DNA from: JAWKXU01 sp020446465 | Lineage (GTDB): Bacteria; Pseudomonadota; Alphaproteobacteria; Sphingomonadales; Sphingomonadaceae | Reading direction: 5' to 3' | Assembly (NCBI GenBank): GCA_041396845.1 | Contig: JAWKXU010000003.1 | Location: 620,001 to 684,000 of the forward strand | DNA length: 64,000 nucleotides | Shown: positions 26,388-35,782 of the stretch, one piece after another | Layout: the number at the start of each line of letters is the position of its first letter | Numbering within the stretch: the first letter of the stretch is position 1 | The notes under the pieces: model-generated | Seen by the model: the letters and a program-made list of their open reading frames with translations, nothing else | The model's database searches: none | What the model was told of the DNA's origin: nothing | Position numbers and translations under genes: made by a program

Positions 26388-28172
26388 TTACTGAGGCTTT
26401 GGCGGCTCCACCACGCGCAAGTGCAGTTCGCGAAGCTGCCTGGGTTCAGCCACATTCGGCCCGCCCATCAACAGGTCTTCCGCGCGCTGGTTCATCGGGA
26501 AAAGCGTGATTTCACGCAAGTTTACGGCATCGCACAGCAACATGACGATGCGATCAACCCCGGCAGCCATCCCGCCGTGCGGCGGTGCGCCATACTGGAA
26601 TGCCCGGTAAAGGCCGCCAAAACGCTCTTCCACGTCGGCTTTTGACAGTCCCACGATTTCGAACGCCTTGACCATCGTTTCGGGCAACTGGTTACGGATG
26701 GAGCCGGATGCAATCTCATAGCCGTTGCACACAAGATCGTATTGATAAGCCTTGATCGTCAGCGGATCTTCGTTTTCCAGCGCTTCCATACCGCCTTGCG
26801 GCATGGAGAACGGGTTATGGCTGAAATCGACGGATTTGGTTTCCTCGTCCCATTCATAGAACGGGAAGTCCACGATCCAGGCGAGATCGAAACGGCTCTT
26901 GTCAATCAGATCGAGCTGCTCGCCCACGCGGATACGCGCTGCCCCTGCCAGCTTTGCCGCCACGTCTTCCTTGCCGGCGGCGAAGAACAGACCATCGTCC
27001 GGCCCCAGCCCAAGCGCATCGTATAGCGCGGCCATCTTGTCAGGTCCGTGGTTCTTGGCAATCGGTCCGCCAAAATCACCCTGTTTGCGCGTGACATAGC
27101 CCAACCCTGCGTGTCCTTCGGCCCGCGCCCAGTCGTTCATGTCGTCAAAGAACTTGCGGCTCTTTTCCGCCGTGCCGGGTGCCGGGATAGCGCGCACAAC
27201 GCCGCCGCCGCCCACGATCTTGTCAAACAGGCCAAAGCCCGACCCTTTGAACTCTTCGGTCACATCGCGGATGATGAGCGGGTTACGCAAATCCGGCTTG
27301 TCGGTGCCATAATCCAGCATGGCCTTTGCATAAGGAATGCGCGGGAAACTGCCGGCGGGTGTCACCGGGCGGCCACCTGCAAATTTTTCGAACACACCGG
27401 CGACCACAGGCTCCATCGTGTCCCAGATTTCTTCCTGCGTGACGAAGCTCATTTCAAGGTCAAGCTGGTAAAACTCACCCGGCAGGCGATCGGCACGCGG
27501 GTCTTCGTCGCGGAAGCAGGGGGCAATCTGGAAATACCGGTCAAAGCCTGCGACCATCAGCAACTGTTTGTACTGCTGAGGGGCTTGCGGAAGCGCATAG
27601 AACTTGCCCGCATGGATACGGCTGGGCACCAGAAAGTCGCGTGCGCCTTCCGGGCTGGACGTGGTGAGAATCGGAGTCGAATACTCGGTAAACCCTGCAT
27701 CCTCCATCCGGCGGCGCATGTCGGAAATAATCTGCGTGCGCTTGACGATATTGGCATGGAGCGTTTCGCGCCGAAGATCGAGGAAGCGATACTTCAGGCG
27801 GATTTCCTCCGGGTATTCCTGTTCGCCCGCCACCGGCATCGGCAATTCGGCGGCAGCGCCCTGCACTGTCGCTTCGCGGGCAAAAACCTCGATCTCGCCA
27901 GTGGAAAGGTTGGGATTGACCGTATCGGCGCTGCGTTCCTTCACTTCGCCATCAATCGTCACGACGCTTTCCACGCGTAGCGAATCCAGCAATTTCAGCG
28001 CGGGACTGTCCTCGTCAGCGACGATCTGGGTCATCCCGTAATGGTCGCGCAAATCCACGAACAACACGCCGCCATGGTCGCGCTTGCGGTGAATCCAGCC
28101 CGAAAGGCGCACTTTTTCGCCTGAGTTTGCCTTGGTCAGAGCCGCGCAGGTATGCGTGCGGAAGGGATGCAT
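26388..28172 (-). CDS. aspS: Aspartyl-tRNA synthetase
   Basis: Class IIb synthetase of 594 residues. An N-terminal OB anticodon-binding domain (VRLSGWIHRKRDHGG, DLRDHYGMTQIV) precedes motif 2 and the bacterial GAD insert. Motif 3 is GGMAAGVDRIVMLLC. The bacterial-type catalytic domain is complete. In alphaproteobacteria this enzyme is often the non-discriminating form charging both tRNA-Asp and tRNA-Asn; that cannot be decided here. Start MHPFRTHTCAAL at 28172 is chosen; the open 17-codon extension is not family-like. Confidence 0.96.
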   Translation of the reverse strand: MHPFRTHTCAALTKANSGEKVRLSGWIHRKRDHGGVLFVDLRDHYGMTQIVADEDSPALKLLDSLRVESVVTIDGEVKERSADTVNPNLSTGEIEVFAREATVQGAAAELPMPVAGEQEYPEEIRLKYRFLDLRRETLHANIVKRTQIISDMRRRMEDAGFTEYSTPILTTSSPEGARDFLVPSRIHAGKFYALPQAPQQYKQLLMVAGFDRYFQIAPCFRDEDPRADRLPGEFYQLDLEMSFVTQEEIWDTMEPVVAGVFEKFAGGRPVTPAGSFPRIPYAKAMLDYGTDKPDLRNPLIIRDVTEEFKGSGFGLFDKIVGGGGVVRAIPAPGTAEKSRKFFDDMNDWARAEGHAGLGYVTRKQGDFGGPIAKNHGPDKMAALYDALGLGPDDGLFFAAGKEDVAAKLAGAARIRVGEQLDLIDKSRFDLAWIVDFPFYEWDEETKSVDFSHNPFSMPQGGMEALENEDPLTIKAYQYDLVCNGYEIASGSIRNQLPETMVKAFEIVGLSKADVEERFGGLYRAFQYGAPPHGGMAAGVDRIVMLLCDAVNLREITLFPMNQRAEDLLMGGPNVAEPRQLRELHLRVVEPPKPQ

Positions 28173-28357
28173 GGAGTCGTCTTTCCGTTTGTTTTCATGC
28201 TCACAATGGAGCGGCAATTTCACACAGGGGGCCGCAATGGGCCTTCCAGATTACTGTTTTGGGTTACTTCTCGTGCGCGCTAACAAGGGAAGTCCACCGT
28301 TTTGTCAAGGCAAAGCCCTTGGGGCGGACGTTCGGGCGCGCTATGGGTCAGGCCAGT

Positions 28358-29548
28358 ATGAAGATACATAAGCTCATTACCACAACCGACGAACTGGCTG
28401 AACTCTGTGGACGATTGGCCCAGGCGGACTTCGTCGCGGTCGATACCGAATTCATGCGGGAGAACACGTACTGGCCAGAATTGTGCCTTGTTCAGATCGC
28501 AGACCAGAATGAGGCCGCCGCGATTGACCCATTGGCCGAAGGGATCGACCTTACCCCTCTGCTCGACCTTTTGACCGACAACGAAGATGTACTGAAAGTC
28601 TTCCATGCGGGCGGGCAGGATGTGGAAATCATCTACAACCTGACGGGGCGCACGCCGCACCCCATTTTCGATACGCAGATCGCAATGATGGCCATCAGCC
28701 AGTCGGAACAGATCGGCTATGCCAATCTCGTGGAAAGCTGGCTCGGCACGACGATCGACAAGGGTGCGCGGTTTACGGACTGGTCCCGCCGCCCGCTGAC
28801 TGACCGCCAGATCGAATACGCCATCGGCGACGTTACCCATCTGTCGGACATCTTCCCGCGCATCCTCAAAAAACTGATGAAGACAGGCCGCGGTGCCTGG
28901 CTGGACGCGGAAATGGAAAAACTCGCCGATCCGGAAAATTATCGCAACGATCCCGGTCAGGCTTGGCGCCGCATCCGCGCGCCGGGGCGCAACCTGCAGG
29001 TTCTGGGGCGGATGAAAGCGCTGGGTGCCTGGCGCGAACTGGAAGCGCAGGACAAGAACATTCCGCGAGGGCGGATCATGCGCGATGAAACGCTGGCCGA
29101 TATTGCCAGCCACCCGCCGAAAAAGCAGGAAGACCTAGCCAAAGTGCGCGGGCTTTCAGGCGCGTGGAAGGAAAACGACATCGGCAAACGGCTGATGCGG
29201 GTGCTGCGCGATGCAGAGCCTTTGCCCGACAATGAAATGCCGGCCAAGACATCACGCGGTGCGCCATTGGGCAAGGAAGGCGCGCTTGTGGCCGACTTGC
29301 TCAAGCTGCTGCTGAAAATCCGCACGCGCGAAATTGACGTTGCAGCGCGGCTGCTGGCCCGCAGCGATGAACTGGAAGCACTGGCAGCCGGTGTACGCAA
29401 ATTGCAGGTGCTGGAAGGCTGGCGGTTCGAGGTTTTCGGGCGCGATGCGCTGGAACTGGTTGAAGGCAAGCTCGCCTTTGCCGTCAGCGAAGGCAGGCTC
29501 AAGATGACTCACGTCGACGAAATAGCAGAGGTTCTGGCCGGCGAATGA
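28358..29548 (+). CDS. rnd: Ribonuclease D
   Basis: 3'-5' exoribonuclease of 396 residues for tRNA 3' maturation. The DnaQ-like nuclease core has VAVDTEFMRENTYWPELCL (DxE), FHAGGQDVEII and the Exo III segment ending in YAIGDVTHL. Two HRDC-type domains follow. The start at 28358 (MKIHKL) or 28343 (MGQAS) is uncertain; upstream open sequence overlaps the aspS promoter and is rejected. Divergent from aspS and overlapping oxyR by ATGA. Confidence 0.92.
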   Translation: MKIHKLITTTDELAELCGRLAQADFVAVDTEFMRENTYWPELCLVQIADQNEAAAIDPLAEGIDLTPLLDLLTDNEDVLKVFHAGGQDVEIIYNLTGRTPHPIFDTQIAMMAISQSEQIGYANLVESWLGTTIDKGARFTDWSRRPLTDRQIEYAIGDVTHLSDIFPRILKKLMKTGRGAWLDAEMEKLADPENYRNDPGQAWRRIRAPGRNLQVLGRMKALGAWRELEAQDKNIPRGRIMRDETLADIASHPPKKQEDLAKVRGLSGAWKENDIGKRLMRVLRDAEPLPDNEMPAKTSRGAPLGKEGALVADLLKLLLKIRTREIDVAARLLARSDELEALAAGVRKLQVLEGWRFEVFGRDALELVEGKLAFAVSEGRLKMTHVDEIAEVLAGE

Positions 29549-30441
29549 GCACATACCTGCCCACGCTCAAGCAATTGCAATACCTTGTCGCGCTGCATGA
29601 GCATGAACATTTCGGGCGCGCGGCGGAAAGCTGCTATGTCTCCCAGTCCACGCTATCTGCCGGCTTGCGTGAGCTGGAATCCCTGCTGGGTGTCACGCTG
29701 GTCGAACGCAGCCGCCGCGTGGTGCGCTTCACCCCGCTGGGCAACGCTGTCGTCGAAAAGGCCCACCGCCTGCTGCGCGAAGCAGAAGAGCTGTCCGAAC
29801 TGGTCCAGTCAGCGGGAAAGCCGCTGGCAGGCGAACTGCGGATGAGCGTGATCCCCACTATCGCGCCATTCCTTTTGCCCCGCATCCTGCCCCGCCTTCG
29901 CAAGGAGCGGCCCCAGCTTAAACTTTTCCTGCGCGAAGAAACGAGCGCGGACGCAATCGAATCGCTTCAGCACGGGCGAGCAGACTGCGTTTTGTTGGCC
30001 CTGCCCTTCCCGACTGGTGAGGTGGAGAAAGAGACAATCTGTAAAGATCAGCTCTATGTTGCGCTGCCCAAAGACGACCCGCGCAATCCGCCCGAAGAGA
30101 TTCCCCCGGCCATGATCGACGAAACGCGCCTGCTGTTGCTGGAAGACGGGCATTGCCTGAAGGAACATGCGCTGGCGGCCTGCAATCGCCCTGAATTGCG
30201 GGCCAGCGCAACGATGATCGGCACCAGTCTGCATACGCTGGTGCAAATGGTAGACAATGGGCTTGGCCTTACCATGCTGCCGCAAATGGCGCTGGATGCA
30301 GGCATCCTGCACGGCACCAATGTCGTGACGCGCCCGCTGAAGACAAAGAACGCCAGCCGCGAAATCGCGCTGATCTGGCGCAAGCAATCACCGCGCAGCG
30401 ACGAGTTCCGCTTGCTCGCACAGGAATTGCGAGCAGGCTGA
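29545..30441 (+). CDS. oxyR: LysR-family peroxide sensor OxyR
   Basis: LysR-type regulator of 298 residues. The winged helix is LKQLQYLVALHEHEHFGRAA. The two redox cysteines of OxyR are recognisable in DGHCLKEHALAACNRPE, spaced like Cys199/Cys208 of E. coli. It is expected to activate catalase or peroxidase genes after disulfide formation. Its start overlaps the rnd stop. Confidence 0.9.
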   Translation: MSTYLPTLKQLQYLVALHEHEHFGRAAESCYVSQSTLSAGLRELESLLGVTLVERSRRVVRFTPLGNAVVEKAHRLLREAEELSELVQSAGKPLAGELRMSVIPTIAPFLLPRILPRLRKERPQLKLFLREETSADAIESLQHGRADCVLLALPFPTGEVEKETICKDQLYVALPKDDPRNPPEEIPPAMIDETRLLLLEDGHCLKEHALAACNRPELRASATMIGTSLHTLVQMVDNGLGLTMLPQMALDAGILHGTNVVTRPLKTKNASREIALIWRKQSPRSDEFRLLAQELRAG

Positions 30442-30510
30442 CACAGTCGGAGCCCGTCCGAACCCGCATCTACCCCCATTTGAAATCTGGCCACTAACGG
30501 AGCCGCATAT

Positions 30511-30696
30511 ATGTCTGATCAGAGCAAATTTCTGGTATTCCAGCGCACGGACGGGACGAAAATCGCCTGCCAGCCGGAACGTATCCTGTTTGTCAGCAAG
30601 GGTGATCGGGGCGCCGTGCTGCATTTTGCCGCTGGAACACAAGTCAACCTCACCATGACTTTTGAAGAAGTCGTGACGGCTCTTGGCGGGGAGTAG
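30511..30696 (+). CDS. Small conserved-looking protein of unknown function
   Basis: Protein of 61 residues with a compact beta-rich pattern (FLVFQRTDGTKIACQPERI, AVLHFAAGTQVNLTMTFEEV). I recognise no named family. It has a plausible start about 70 bp after oxyR, good codon use, and is followed by a palindromic repeat element. Confidence 0.65.
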   Translation: MSDQSKFLVFQRTDGTKIACQPERILFVSKGDRGAVLHFAAGTQVNLTMTFEEVVTALGGE

Positions 30697-30738
30697 CGTT
30701 AAAGCATTTCGGGAAAAGGTTGATAGACTTTTTCGGCC

Positions 30739-30805
30739 AGGAAATGCGGAAAATCAAAAGACTATAGCGTTTCTTCCGACTCAAGCTTTTCACGAAACGC
30801 TATAG
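30739..30805 (-). repeat. Palindromic intergenic repeat, copy 1
   Basis: On the minus strand this 67-bp unit matches 51757-51823 at about 58 of 67 positions without gaps. In this copy a perfect inverted repeat (ACTATAGCGTTTC at 30761-30773 and GAAACGCTATAGT at 30794-30806) encloses 20 bases. It lies between a small ORF and the convergent pgsA gene, so it may also end transcription. Confidence 0.75.
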
Positions 30806-30840
30806 TGGAGCGCGCGCGCGATGCATGACGCGGCCCACGC

Positions 30841-31452
30841 TCAATCCATGTGTTTGAGGCCAACCCGCAAGTAATCCCACCCGGTTATGAGCGTGAGGAT
30901 TGCAGCCGCCCATAGCGTCCCCAGCCCGACAAGGTGAATCCACTGGTCCGCCAGTGTGCCGCAATCTTCCGCGACCGAATGGCATGGAACGCCATGAACA
31001 GCGCCCCCCAGAATCAGCGCGCCAAGCGAGACCATCTGGAATGTCGTTTTCCACTTGGCCAGCCGCGACACGGGCACGGATACCTGTAACGGCCCCAGAA
31101 ATTCCCGCAGGCCCGAAACGGCAATTTCACGAATTAGGATAATCAGCCCGGCGATCACATGCATATCGCCGACATAAGGCCCGCGCAGGTATCCTTGCGC
31201 TGTCAGCACCAGAATGACGGCGGCAACCATGATCTTGTCCGCAATAGGATCAAGAAAGATGCCAAGTTTCGATACCGCACCGCTGGAACGGGCGAGATAG
31301 CCGTCAAAATAGTCGGTAATCCCCATCAGGCAGTATAACCCGAAGGCCAGCACATAGCCGTAACTCCACCCCGGCCACCACAACAGGAAGGCCAGCAACG
31401 GCACCGCCACGATGCGCGAAAGCGTCAGGATATTCGGCAGGCTCAACATCAA
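30841..31452 (-). CDS. pgsA: CDP-diacylglycerol-glycerol-3-phosphate 3-phosphatidyltransferase
   Basis: Integral membrane enzyme of 203 residues committing CDP-diacylglycerol to phosphatidylglycerol synthesis. The CDP-alcohol phosphotransferase signature DYFDGYLARSSGAVSKLGIFLDPIADK is present as split motifs (DYFDGYLAR, then LGIFLDPIADK). About five membrane helices. The second Met is an equally good start. Confidence 0.93.
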   Translation of the reverse strand: MMLSLPNILTLSRIVAVPLLAFLLWWPGWSYGYVLAFGLYCLMGITDYFDGYLARSSGAVSKLGIFLDPIADKIMVAAVILVLTAQGYLRGPYVGDMHVIAGLIILIREIAVSGLREFLGPLQVSVPVSRLAKWKTTFQMVSLGALILGGAVHGVPCHSVAEDCGTLADQWIHLVGLGTLWAAAILTLITGWDYLRVGLKHMD

Positions 31453-31560
31453 ATTTGCCCTCGCAGTGTGGCAGTCGGTCTAAAAGTCGTCACGTTCCTC
31501 TTGTCCCCCTGTCTCATGCCGCTAGGGTCTGCGCCAGCTTGCAGCAGCATACAAGGGCGC

Positions 31561-32874
31561 ATGACCACATCGACGCATCTCCTCGTCCGGCGACGGTTTC
31601 TTCCGTTGTTCGTCACCCAGCTTTTGAACGCATTCAATGACAATTTGTTCAAGAACGCGATGGTCCTGTTTGTGGTCTACAGCGTTTACAATTCCGAAGC
31701 GGAAGAAGCACGCTTCAGCGCGATAGCATCTGGCGTGTTCATCCTGCCGTTTTTTGTGCTTTCGGCGCTGGCCGGGCAATTGGCCGATATGCGGGACAAG
31801 GCGCGAATCATCCGCATCGTCAAGGCTTGTGAGATTGGTATCATGCTGATTGGCGGGGCTGGCCTCGTCCTCGCGTGGCAGGGGCTGTTTACAAAAGAGG
31901 TGGCGATCCCGCTCATGCTGGTCGCCCTGTTTGCGATGGGCGTCCATTCTACCTTCTTCGGGCCGATCAAATACGCGATCCTCCCTCAACACTTACGCCC
32001 ACGCGAAGTTCTGGCAGGCACAGGGCTGGTGGAAGCGGGCACATACCTTGCCGTCCTTGCAGGCACCATCCTTGCCGGGTGGATCGAGGTGGAATGGGCG
32101 GCACTGGCGGTCGTTGTGACGGCCATGATCGGCTATGTCGCCAGCAGGCAGGTTCCGCCCGCGCCGCCTGCTATCGCCCGCCAGCCGCTCGATTTCCACT
32201 TGCTGCGCTCATCTTACCACCTTGTCCGCAATACAATGCACGAACCGTGCGTTTTCTATGCAATCATGGCGATCAGCTTCTTCTGGACGATAGGGGCAGT
32301 CCTGTTCATCCAGTTCCCACCGCTGGCCAAGAATGTGCTGATGGCCAGCAAGGAAGTTGCGAGCCTGTTTCTGGTAATTTTCTCGATCGGGGTTGCAATC
32401 GGGTCAATGTCGATCAACGCCCTGCTGAAGGGGACGGTTTCAGCGCGTTACAGCCCTGTGTCCGTCCTTGTTATGGGCGCATTTGTGGTCGCGTTCTATC
32501 TGGTCTGCCGGGAATGGCCTGTGGAAGCGGGCAGCCCCCTGCTTGGCGTGAAGGATTTCGTCGAAATGCCTCACGCAATCCCGTTGCTGCTTTCTTTATT
32601 GGGAATTGCGATTTCGGGCGGCATGTTCGTTGTGCCACTCTATGCCTTTCTCACCACCCGCGTGGAAAAATCGCAGGCGGCGCGGACTATCGCGGCCAAC
32701 AACATTGTGAACTCCGGCGCCATGGTGTCAGGCGCGCTGCTCGCAGGTGGCCTTAGCTATCTGGGCGTGGCGGTTGTCGATCAGTTGCTGTTCACTGCGG
32801 CCATGTGCGTTATGTCAGCATGGCTGGGCCGCAGGTTGCATCAGGTCGAAGACCCGCTCCCCGCAAAAGCCTGA
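31561..32874 (+). CDS. MFS transporter, lysophospholipid-transporter-like
   Basis: Membrane protein of 437 residues with about twelve hydrophobic segments. The opening LFVTQLLNAFNDNLFKNAMV is typical of the LplT-type MFS subgroup, which flips lysophospholipids inward. In many relatives it is fused or linked to acyltransferase and acyl-ACP synthetase domains, which are absent here. The start at 31561 (MTTSTHLL) is preferred because the 31-codon extension is not transporter-like. Divergent from pgsA, which fits phospholipid metabolism. Confidence 0.82.
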   Translation: MTTSTHLLVRRRFLPLFVTQLLNAFNDNLFKNAMVLFVVYSVYNSEAEEARFSAIASGVFILPFFVLSALAGQLADMRDKARIIRIVKACEIGIMLIGGAGLVLAWQGLFTKEVAIPLMLVALFAMGVHSTFFGPIKYAILPQHLRPREVLAGTGLVEAGTYLAVLAGTILAGWIEVEWAALAVVVTAMIGYVASRQVPPAPPAIARQPLDFHLLRSSYHLVRNTMHEPCVFYAIMAISFFWTIGAVLFIQFPPLAKNVLMASKEVASLFLVIFSIGVAIGSMSINALLKGTVSARYSPVSVLVMGAFVVAFYLVCREWPVEAGSPLLGVKDFVEMPHAIPLLLSLLGIAISGGMFVVPLYAFLTTRVEKSQAARTIAANNIVNSGAMVSGALLAGGLSYLGVAVVDQLLFTAAMCVMSAWLGRRLHQVEDPLPAKA

Positions 32875-32887
32875 CGGGTGATACCTG

Positions 32888-33082
32888 TCAAAGAATGAAC
32901 GCAGTGACTGCGACAAAGCAGGCGCAGTACGCGAGCAGGAAATCCCGCAAATCCTGCATGGACCAGCCTTTGCGCCGGTCGCGCAGTTCATCCAGCGGGA
33001 TGCCGACACGGCAATGGGCAGGCAGACTGGCCCGGAAAGGGTGCCGGGCAACTTCGTCAGAAAGAACAAGAGCGCGTCGCAT
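32888..33082 (-). CDS. Small protein with a C-terminal membrane helix
   Basis: Protein of 64 residues: a polar N-terminal part rich in Arg (LDELRDRRKGWSMQDLRD) and a C-terminal hydrophobic helix (FLLAYCACFVAVTAFIL). I do not recognise a named family. Codon use is good and the frame opens and closes cleanly, so it is probably a real small membrane-anchored protein. Confidence 0.55.
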   Translation of the reverse strand: MRRALVLSDEVARHPFRASLPAHCRVGIPLDELRDRRKGWSMQDLRDFLLAYCACFVAVTAFIL

Positions 33083-33322
33083 ACCTGATGCATTAACCGC
33101 GCATTAGGCATCACAACAGGCGGTTAACCTTGATTCTTTCCACAAAGTCACATTCCGGGACAGTTTGCACCAGCGGCACCAGGCATCAGGGCTGATCTGC
33201 CGATAAATGCACCTGATTGACCTTGCAACAATAGTGTTGTAAATCGAGGGCGACAGCGAATGTTCAGTCGACCCGCGGCAAACTGTTGTCGCACCATGCA
33301 AGCCGGGCAAGGCTGAACAAAG
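33083..33322. other. Intergenic, nothing recognised
   Basis: No supported gene or repeat in this stretch. It marks the boundary between housekeeping genes and catabolic cluster B. Confidence 0.4.
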
Positions 33323-33556
33323 ATGAAAAAATCACAAGTGACGTTTAGTGGGAGAGTCGGAGTGTCCAGCAGACTGCGTTTTGGAACGCTCATTCCGCCC
33401 TATCACTTGCCAGTAAATTATAATCCAACATACGCGCTGCAGCGCGATATCGAAATAATACCGCTTGCTGACATGATCGGTCGTGAACTCGATACGCGTG
33501 CCGTGCGCGATGCACAGGCCGCGATTGGTGCGTTTGCAGAAAAGCACAAGAGCTGA
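33323..33556 (+). CDS. Hypothetical small ORF, possibly the edge of a decayed gene
   Basis: 77 codons. The second half (LADMIGRELDTRAVRDAQAA, then IGAFAEKHKS) looks like an amphipathic helical tail of a larger protein; the first half is not family-like. No function recognised. The frame continues after the stop (see next entry), suggesting a broken gene. Confidence 0.3.
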   Translation: MKKSQVTFSGRVGVSSRLRFGTLIPPYHLPVNYNPTYALQRDIEIIPLADMIGRELDTRAVRDAQAAIGAFAEKHKS

Positions 33557-33562
33557 CCTGCT

Positions 33563-33742
33563 GTGTTCAATGAAACTGGAAATTCAGTGGAGTTCAACAG
33601 GGGGGCCAGCGCCCTGCTGGTTCAGATCAATCTGTCTGAGCGCAAGAACACCATGAGCGGTGCATCGATGTTCGCCGTTGATGCAAAGGCAAACGCTCAA
33701 ACTTTTGTTGAAAAGCAGGAATCCGGATGGAACGGCAAGTGA
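33563..33742 (+). pseudogene. Unknown fragment in frame with the preceding ORF
   Basis: After the TGA at 33554-33556 the same frame stays open from a GTG at 33563 to TGA at 33740-33742 (59 codons, ending FVEKQESGWNGK), overlapping the start of the 3-hydroxyacyl-CoA dehydrogenase gene by 16 bp. It may be the remainder of a decayed gene. No family recognised. Confidence 0.25.
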
Positions 33743-34581
33743 GGCGGATAGCGGTTATTGGCGGTGGGACGATGGGGGTTGGCATCGCCTATGTATGTGC
33801 GCAGGCGGGCGGCGAAGTGGTCGTGGTCGAGAAGGATGATGCGCGTGCGCAGGCGATGGAACTGGTCATTCGTGACACTTCTTCGGGAGCTGTGAAACGC
33901 GGCAAGTTGAATGATGCGGAGGCTGTCGCGTTGCAGGGCAGGGTCAAACGGATCAGTGCGATCGCGGATCTCCCGGAGGGGTTCGACCTGATTGTCGAAT
34001 CCGTGTTCGAAGATATTGATTTGAAGCGGACAGTTCTTGCCGAGGCGTCGACCCGTTCGCCTTCTTTGCTGGCGACGAATACCAGTGCGCTATCGATCGA
34101 CGCGCTGTCCGAGGCGGTTCCCGATAAAGCCAATTTTCTTGGTATGCACTTTTTCAACCCGGTCTGGTCGCTCAAACTGGTGGAGATCGTCCGCGGTAAA
34201 ATGAGCGCGGATGCAGCGGTTGCCACAGCGCAGGAATTTGCACACTGGATGGGCAAGGAATCGCTGGTCGTGCGCGATATTCCCGGTTTTGCGACAAGCC
34301 GTCTGGATCTGATTGCTTCACTGGAGGCCATGCGGATGCTGGAGAGCGGTGTGACGAGCGCGGAGGAAATCGACCGTGCAGCAACGCTTGCCTATCGTCA
34401 TCCGGTGGGCCCACTGCGCCTGAGCGATATTGTCGGTCTCGATGTGCGTCTGGACGTTGCACGCGCATTGGAAGCCGCGCACGGTTCGCGTTTCGCACCG
34501 CCGCAAATTCTTATCGACATGGTCAAAGCCGGAAAGCTGGGTGAGAAGTCTGGCCAAGGCTTCTACGATTGGCCGCATTAA
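33727..34581 (+). CDS. 3-hydroxyacyl-CoA dehydrogenase
   Basis: NAD-dependent enzyme of 284 residues oxidising L-3-hydroxyacyl-CoA. The Rossmann motif VIGGGTMGVGIAYV is at residues 10-23. The catalytic His lies in FLGMHFFNPVWSLKLVEIV, and the C-terminal dimer domain ends GEKSGQGFYDWP. It is the stand-alone PaaH/FadB2 type, not fused to a hydratase. First clear gene of cluster B; acyl-CoA dehydrogenase and ligase genes follow closely. Confidence 0.92.
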   Translation: MERQVRRIAVIGGGTMGVGIAYVCAQAGGEVVVVEKDDARAQAMELVIRDTSSGAVKRGKLNDAEAVALQGRVKRISAIADLPEGFDLIVESVFEDIDLKRTVLAEASTRSPSLLATNTSALSIDALSEAVPDKANFLGMHFFNPVWSLKLVEIVRGKMSADAAVATAQEFAHWMGKESLVVRDIPGFATSRLDLIASLEAMRMLESGVTSAEEIDRAATLAYRHPVGPLRLSDIVGLDVRLDVARALEAAHGSRFAPPQILIDMVKAGKLGEKSGQGFYDWPH

Positions 34582-34603
34582 CTCGTGCTGGAGAGCTTAC
34601 TGA

Positions 34604-35782
34604 ATGTCCTCGCAAAACATGTTCTATACGCCCTTGGTCGACACAGAAGATCATCATCCGGCTTTGCGCGAAAGTGTTGCCAAGCTGATGAGCAATTTCG
34701 GCCGAGCCTACTTTCAGGATCTGGTAAAGCGAGGTGCACGCGCCGACGATCTTTGGCGGGCTTTGGGCGAAGCAGGGTTCCTTGGTGTGCACATGCCGGC
34801 GGAATATGGCGGCGGCGGCGGCGGGATGGCCGATTATTACACTATCATTGAAGAGGTGTCGGCCCATGGGTGCCCGCTTCTGGCAATGGTCATCAATTCA
34901 ATCTGCTCTCCAATGATCGCGAAATACGGTTCTGACACGATGAAACGGGAATGGCTGCCCGACCTTGCCAGTGGCGTGCGCCGTATGGCTTTTGGTATTA
35001 CCGAACCCAATGCGGGGTCGAACACGCACAATGTTTCGACGCAAGCGCGACAAACGCCAGATGGATGGGTGCTGAGTGGCAGCAAGTACTGGACAAGTGC
35101 AATCGATGAATCCGATGCGGTTCTGGTTGTAGCGCGTGACGCAGACCGTTCGACGCCAGAACGTTCGTGTCTCTCGCTGTTTATAGTGCCTACAGATGCC
35201 AAGGGTCTGAGCTGGACCAAGATTGATTGCGCAGTGGCGGTGGCGGAAGACCAGTTCTTTACCTACTATGACGATATCAAACTCCCGGCAGAGGCACTGA
35301 TCGGCGAACCTGGGAACGGACTCAAGCAGTTATTCGTCGGCCTCAACCCCGAACGAATGGCAGTGGCTGCCATCAACAATGGCATTTCACGCTTCGCACT
35401 TGCCCAGGCTGCCCAGTATGCGTGTGATCGCACAGTCTGGAAAGCGCCCATTGGAACGCATCAGGGGATTGCGCATCCACTTGCAGAAGCATTTATCGGC
35501 GTGCAGCAGGCAAGGCTGATGGCTGCCCGTGCCGCACAACTTTACGATCAGGGCGAGGATGCTGCCGAAGCATCGAACATGGCGAAGTTCGCTGCAGCTG
35601 AATCGTCTCTCAAGGCTCTGGATCAAGCCATTCAGGTTCACGGTGGTAACGGTATGTCCAACGAATACGGGCTGGCAGACTTGTGGTTCGTCGCACGTAT
35701 GCACAAGACCGCACCCGTCAGCCGGGAAATGGTATTGAACCATGTTGCCCAGCACAGCCTCGGTTTGCCCAAGAGTTATTGA
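34604..35782 (+). CDS. Acyl-CoA dehydrogenase
   Basis: Acyl-CoA dehydrogenase of 392 residues: FGITEPNAGSNTHNVSTQA in the flavin beta domain and QVHGGNGMSNEYGLADLW in the C-terminal bundle. The usual EGT motif is replaced by HKTAPVSREM, as in a subgroup acting on unusual acyl-CoAs. The stop overlaps the ligase start (TGATG), so the two are translated together. Confidence 0.9.
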   Translation: MSSQNMFYTPLVDTEDHHPALRESVAKLMSNFGRAYFQDLVKRGARADDLWRALGEAGFLGVHMPAEYGGGGGGMADYYTIIEEVSAHGCPLLAMVINSICSPMIAKYGSDTMKREWLPDLASGVRRMAFGITEPNAGSNTHNVSTQARQTPDGWVLSGSKYWTSAIDESDAVLVVARDADRSTPERSCLSLFIVPTDAKGLSWTKIDCAVAVAEDQFFTYYDDIKLPAEALIGEPGNGLKQLFVGLNPERMAVAAINNGISRFALAQAAQYACDRTVWKAPIGTHQGIAHPLAEAFIGVQQARLMAARAAQLYDQGEDAAEASNMAKFAAAESSLKALDQAIQVHGGNGMSNEYGLADLWFVARMHKTAPVSREMVLNHVAQHSLGLPKSY